Shown here piece after piece: positions 61,128-64,000 of a DNA stretch of 64,000 nucleotides. A program made the translations under genes and the position numbers. The notes beneath the pieces are model-generated. The model worked only from the letters and a program-made list of their open reading frames with translations, did no database searches and had not been told where the DNA came from. Numbering within the stretch: position 1 is the first letter of the stretch; the number at the start of each line of letters is the position of its first letter. This stretch comes from Drosophila pseudoobscura (lineage: Eukaryota > Arthropoda > Insecta > Diptera > Drosophilidae), in assembly GCF_009870125.1 (NCBI RefSeq), contig NC_046683.1, forward strand, positions 60,465,869-60,529,868, in the 5' to 3' direction.

Positions 61128-64000
61128 GTAGTGGCGGATTGGCGCACAGGCAGCGCCAAATCAAAAGCCTAATGCAAAACCAAAGCCAAATCCAAATCCA
61201 AAACGGCAATAACTCAATTGGCAAATATCCGACTCTTGCACAGAACCACCGCTAGCACTCGTAAAAGCAACCTCATCAAGCATGAAGCCTATTCTGCTGC
61301 CAAATGTGCAACATAATTCAATTAGTGGCCTGAAAAGGCCGCTCGCACAAACAGAAGTTTTGTCGAAACATCCGCCTGGAGGGCATCCATAGACGTACCG
61401 TACAGGGTATATAGTGCATACAGTGCGAGGTGACGCTTCAGCAAGCGTGAAATTCGTTCAAAGGCCACTCAATGTTGTGTTTATTCAGATATACTCAGAC
61501 ACATAGTGCCACCGAAACGGGCCCTATATAGAGGAGTTATAGATGATGGATTCCTTTGTCACTGCAACTCGTGTGTGCCCCGAAATCGGCGAGCGGCTAA
61601 ACGGCTAAATGGCTTTTTCAACAGCCGCCCTCCAAGGTGAACGGGTAACCCTGCGGACAGGGCCAAGCACTGGACTCTGTATCGCCCTGCTGTATCTGTA
61701 TCTGTATCTGAATCTGGCTATCCATCCATTCGCTCGGGTTACGTGTTGCGCATGCGTTGTCTCTGCATATTTTATGGTAATTCGAACTTGATCCACTCTT
61801 GGACTCCGCCTTGGACTTTCACACACAATCACGCGGACACACGGACACGCGGACACACGGACACGCGGACACACGGACTCACGGACATTACCACCCTCAA
61901 GTGGAGGATTCTTCGGCTTCGATGGCAGAGTGGCCTCTGGAATTTCTCACAGCAATCTTGGATTACATTGGCTTTCTGTTTGCGGCTCAAATTACGGCCG
62001 GGGCAGGTTCACTGCTTCGGTCGGTCAGTAGTTGGCCGTAATTAAAATCGAGCCAGCAATTTTTCTGCTGCGGCTGCTGCTGGTATTAGATCTCTTTGGA
62101 TGGACCCCGCCCTCTTCTTGGCCACTCTCTCGATTGCCCCGCTGGTAAGCTTTCCAGCGGAAATCGAGTGCACACAAATACCTCGAATGTCGGACTGTGA
62201 TTTGCTGCAATTGTCCAAGCAGCTGTCCATCCGCCCTGGGCGCTTGGACGGGGAATAGACACTTAATAGCCACGGCCCGGACGACGTCTGAGGTATCTTT
62301 GCGGCTTTCGCTCTGCCTCTGCCTCTGCATCTGACTCTGTCTCTGCCTTTGCCTCTGTCATTGTCTGCCCCAATGGTCAGTCGCAGTCCCCATCGCAGTC
62401 CCTAGCTCCAGCCATTTCGCAAACGTTTCTCTGTTTCTCTGGCCAATGTAAGCTGTCATTGATTTAAGTTAATTAAAAACTTTAAGCCAACCAACCAGTT
62501 GGGGCCCCACACAAAGAGGGGAAACGAAACGAAACGAAACAAAACACTAATCTGGGAGTAAAACCAGCAAAAGGTACACATCTCCTTGTGTAAATGATTG
62601 AGGAAATCACTGATTGAATCCATTGAGATACATTTCAAATGGGGCCTAAGGGAGGCTGGGGAGCGAACCATCGTTCCTGGATGTTTCATTTGCGTTGTAC
62701 CACATGTGTTGGACAGGTCAAAAACAGTGTGGGTAAACGAGGCGAATGCTACACCCATGGGAAAAGCTTCTTATATCATGATTGGGTATTTGTATTTTGT
62801 AAACCCAATTCATAATGCTCTCAGGCCTTTCGGGGATCTATCAGCTTTCTTGGGCACCCAGCAGGTGCCCCTGCACGCCACGCGATTTCCCCCCCATAAC
62901 TTTTCCCTATAGGCACACACATATGTACATGTGTATCTTTGTGGTCTCTAGTCTCTAGTCGCTGGTCTCTACTTTTCTCCACACATGATTAATGAATCAA
63001 ACGACTAATAACTGCACGCATTGTTCAGGAAGCCAAAAGGCCAAAAAGAGTGGACTGGTAAAGTATTTACTTTCGCAAGCCATGAAAATCTCCAGACAGA
63101 CAGACAGACGGTAACTGTAGTAACAGCAAAAAGATAGTGGATGATGATTATGCAATTGGAAATGCGTAACTCTGATTTCTGCCGTCCAACGATGGGCTTA
63201 ATTGAGACAGCACCAGCACCAGACTGTGGCGGGGGGGAAGGCGAGAGCGGGAGCGGCCACAGCAATTAACTCGAGGATTGGGATCCCCGCTTCAAGTAAT
63301 CGTCGGATCGCCCACCAAAGTCGGAAGCCACCAATCAGCCCGAAACCCCAAAGCATAAACGTATTTATTTGCGTTAACCATTTGTAATTGAACGACATTT
63401 CGAAGAGGCCCTCCTCGAGCCGTGCTCGAGCTGCTCTTTAAGTTTATTTTGAAATATTTGTTACTCTTTTTCTTTTTTTCGTTTTTGGTTTTTTTTTTTT
63501 GTTGACGCTGAAAAAGAAAACAAAAAGTGAAAGTCCAAATATGCAAGGCAGCAACGTGCTGCTGCTGCTGCTGCAACAATGCATATTAATTTTTTTTTTG
63601 TTTTTTTTTTTGTTTTAACCTTTTTTTTGGTTGCTTTTTGTTTTTGTATTTTAGTGCCGGCGACAGGCAGACTGTGTGGCACGCCTCTGGGGTTTTTGGA
63701 ATTTTCACGCAGCCTATGCAAAGTGCGGGGACTTAGGGGGGGGGAGGAGAGGGGAAGACAAACGCCTTACACGAAAGCCTGGCCAAGAGCTGGCCATTGG
63801 CCATCGACTATTGGCCATTGGCTGGTGTGTGCGCATGTGTGGCCCCAGACCGGGGGCTCTGACTCTTTCTTGCATACATACGAGATACGAGTATTTGCAC
63901 GCTGATGCAATTCGGCGCTTACACACAGCCGGTGGACCGGTGGACCGGTGGACCCGTCCCGGACAAGTTTGCAGAAACAAAGCCCAGCACAGCAGGTGGC
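61128..64000 (+). other. Presumed intronic DNA to the window end
   Basis: Simple-sequence-rich DNA with a 16-bp minisatellite (61,831-61,878) and T-runs near 63,590-63,650. A TTTTAG acceptor-like site at about 63,654 is followed by a GC-rich open stretch but was not convincing as an exon. No gene was recognised. Confidence 0.45.
61831..61878. repeat. 16-bp minisatellite, three exact copies
   Basis: ACGCGGACACACGGAC is repeated three times head to tail, followed by a partial TCACGGAC unit. Confidence 0.95.

Noticed and set aside
1..64000. CRISPR arrays, bacterial operons, ribosome binding sites, tRNA or rRNA genes
   Set aside because: None was seen; the tandem repeats are eukaryotic micro- and minisatellites, and no cloverleaf-like sequence with A and B boxes was noticed by eye.

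Overview
The window is eukaryotic DNA from a Drosophila, most likely an obscura-group species of subgenus Sophophora. Most protein-coding genes are split by short introns of about 50-80 nt with GT-AG borders. Four genes match Drosophila proteins I know from region 66E (Muller element D): dally, Mcm7, TrpA1 and misfire. The intronic and intergenic DNA carries the CA, GA and CAG-rich tracts usual in fly DNA. The obscura-group guess rests on a ~1.1 kb interspersed repeat at 12.8-13.9 kb that resembles an abundant obscura-group family; I recall this from memory and did not search for it.

Layout. 1-17,676 is intronic DNA of the glypican gene dally (+); its first coding exon lies upstream of the window. 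Eight dally coding exons run from 17,677 to 30,337, with a 9.5 kb intron after the first of them, followed by a ~2.3 kb 3'UTR. Mcm7 (+, 34,556-36,965) is complete and has a housekeeping/S-phase promoter with DRE, E2F-like and Ohler-6 motifs. TrpA1 (-, 37,534-46,896) lies tail to tail with Mcm7 and has alternative first exons and a mutually exclusive exon pair. A 57-codon gene (-) sits at 48.8-49.0 kb. The ferlin gene misfire (-, 49,248-55,302) follows. Next comes a 3 kb cluster of degraded DNA transposons (55.5-58.3 kb), then a core promoter (Inr + DPE, 58,439) that appears to start a + strand gene for a type II membrane protein. The rest of the window looks like introns of that gene.

The exon models were checked by frame. 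Mcm7 gives 720 aa, TrpA1 1,196 aa and misfire 1,690 aa, each with phases intact at every junction. Dally gives 536 aa plus the missing N-terminus.

Most interesting points: (1) two tiny two-exon genes on the minus strand, one nested in a dally intron and one downstream of dally; each lies next to the same piece of dally exon, intact in one case and decayed in the other, which implies a segmental duplication; (2) a 1,470-bp Transib-type transposon with 38-bp inverted repeats and a perfect 5-bp target duplication, carrying a decayed 5' part of a transposase-like gene; (3) an hAT-type element beside it; (4) a decayed reading frame inside the big dally intron; (5) a 193-bp tandem duplication with a conserved hairpin, and a recurrent AGATAC palindrome family, in dally introns; (6) an unusual GC-AG intron in TrpA1 and a stop-free 60-nt last intron in dally.
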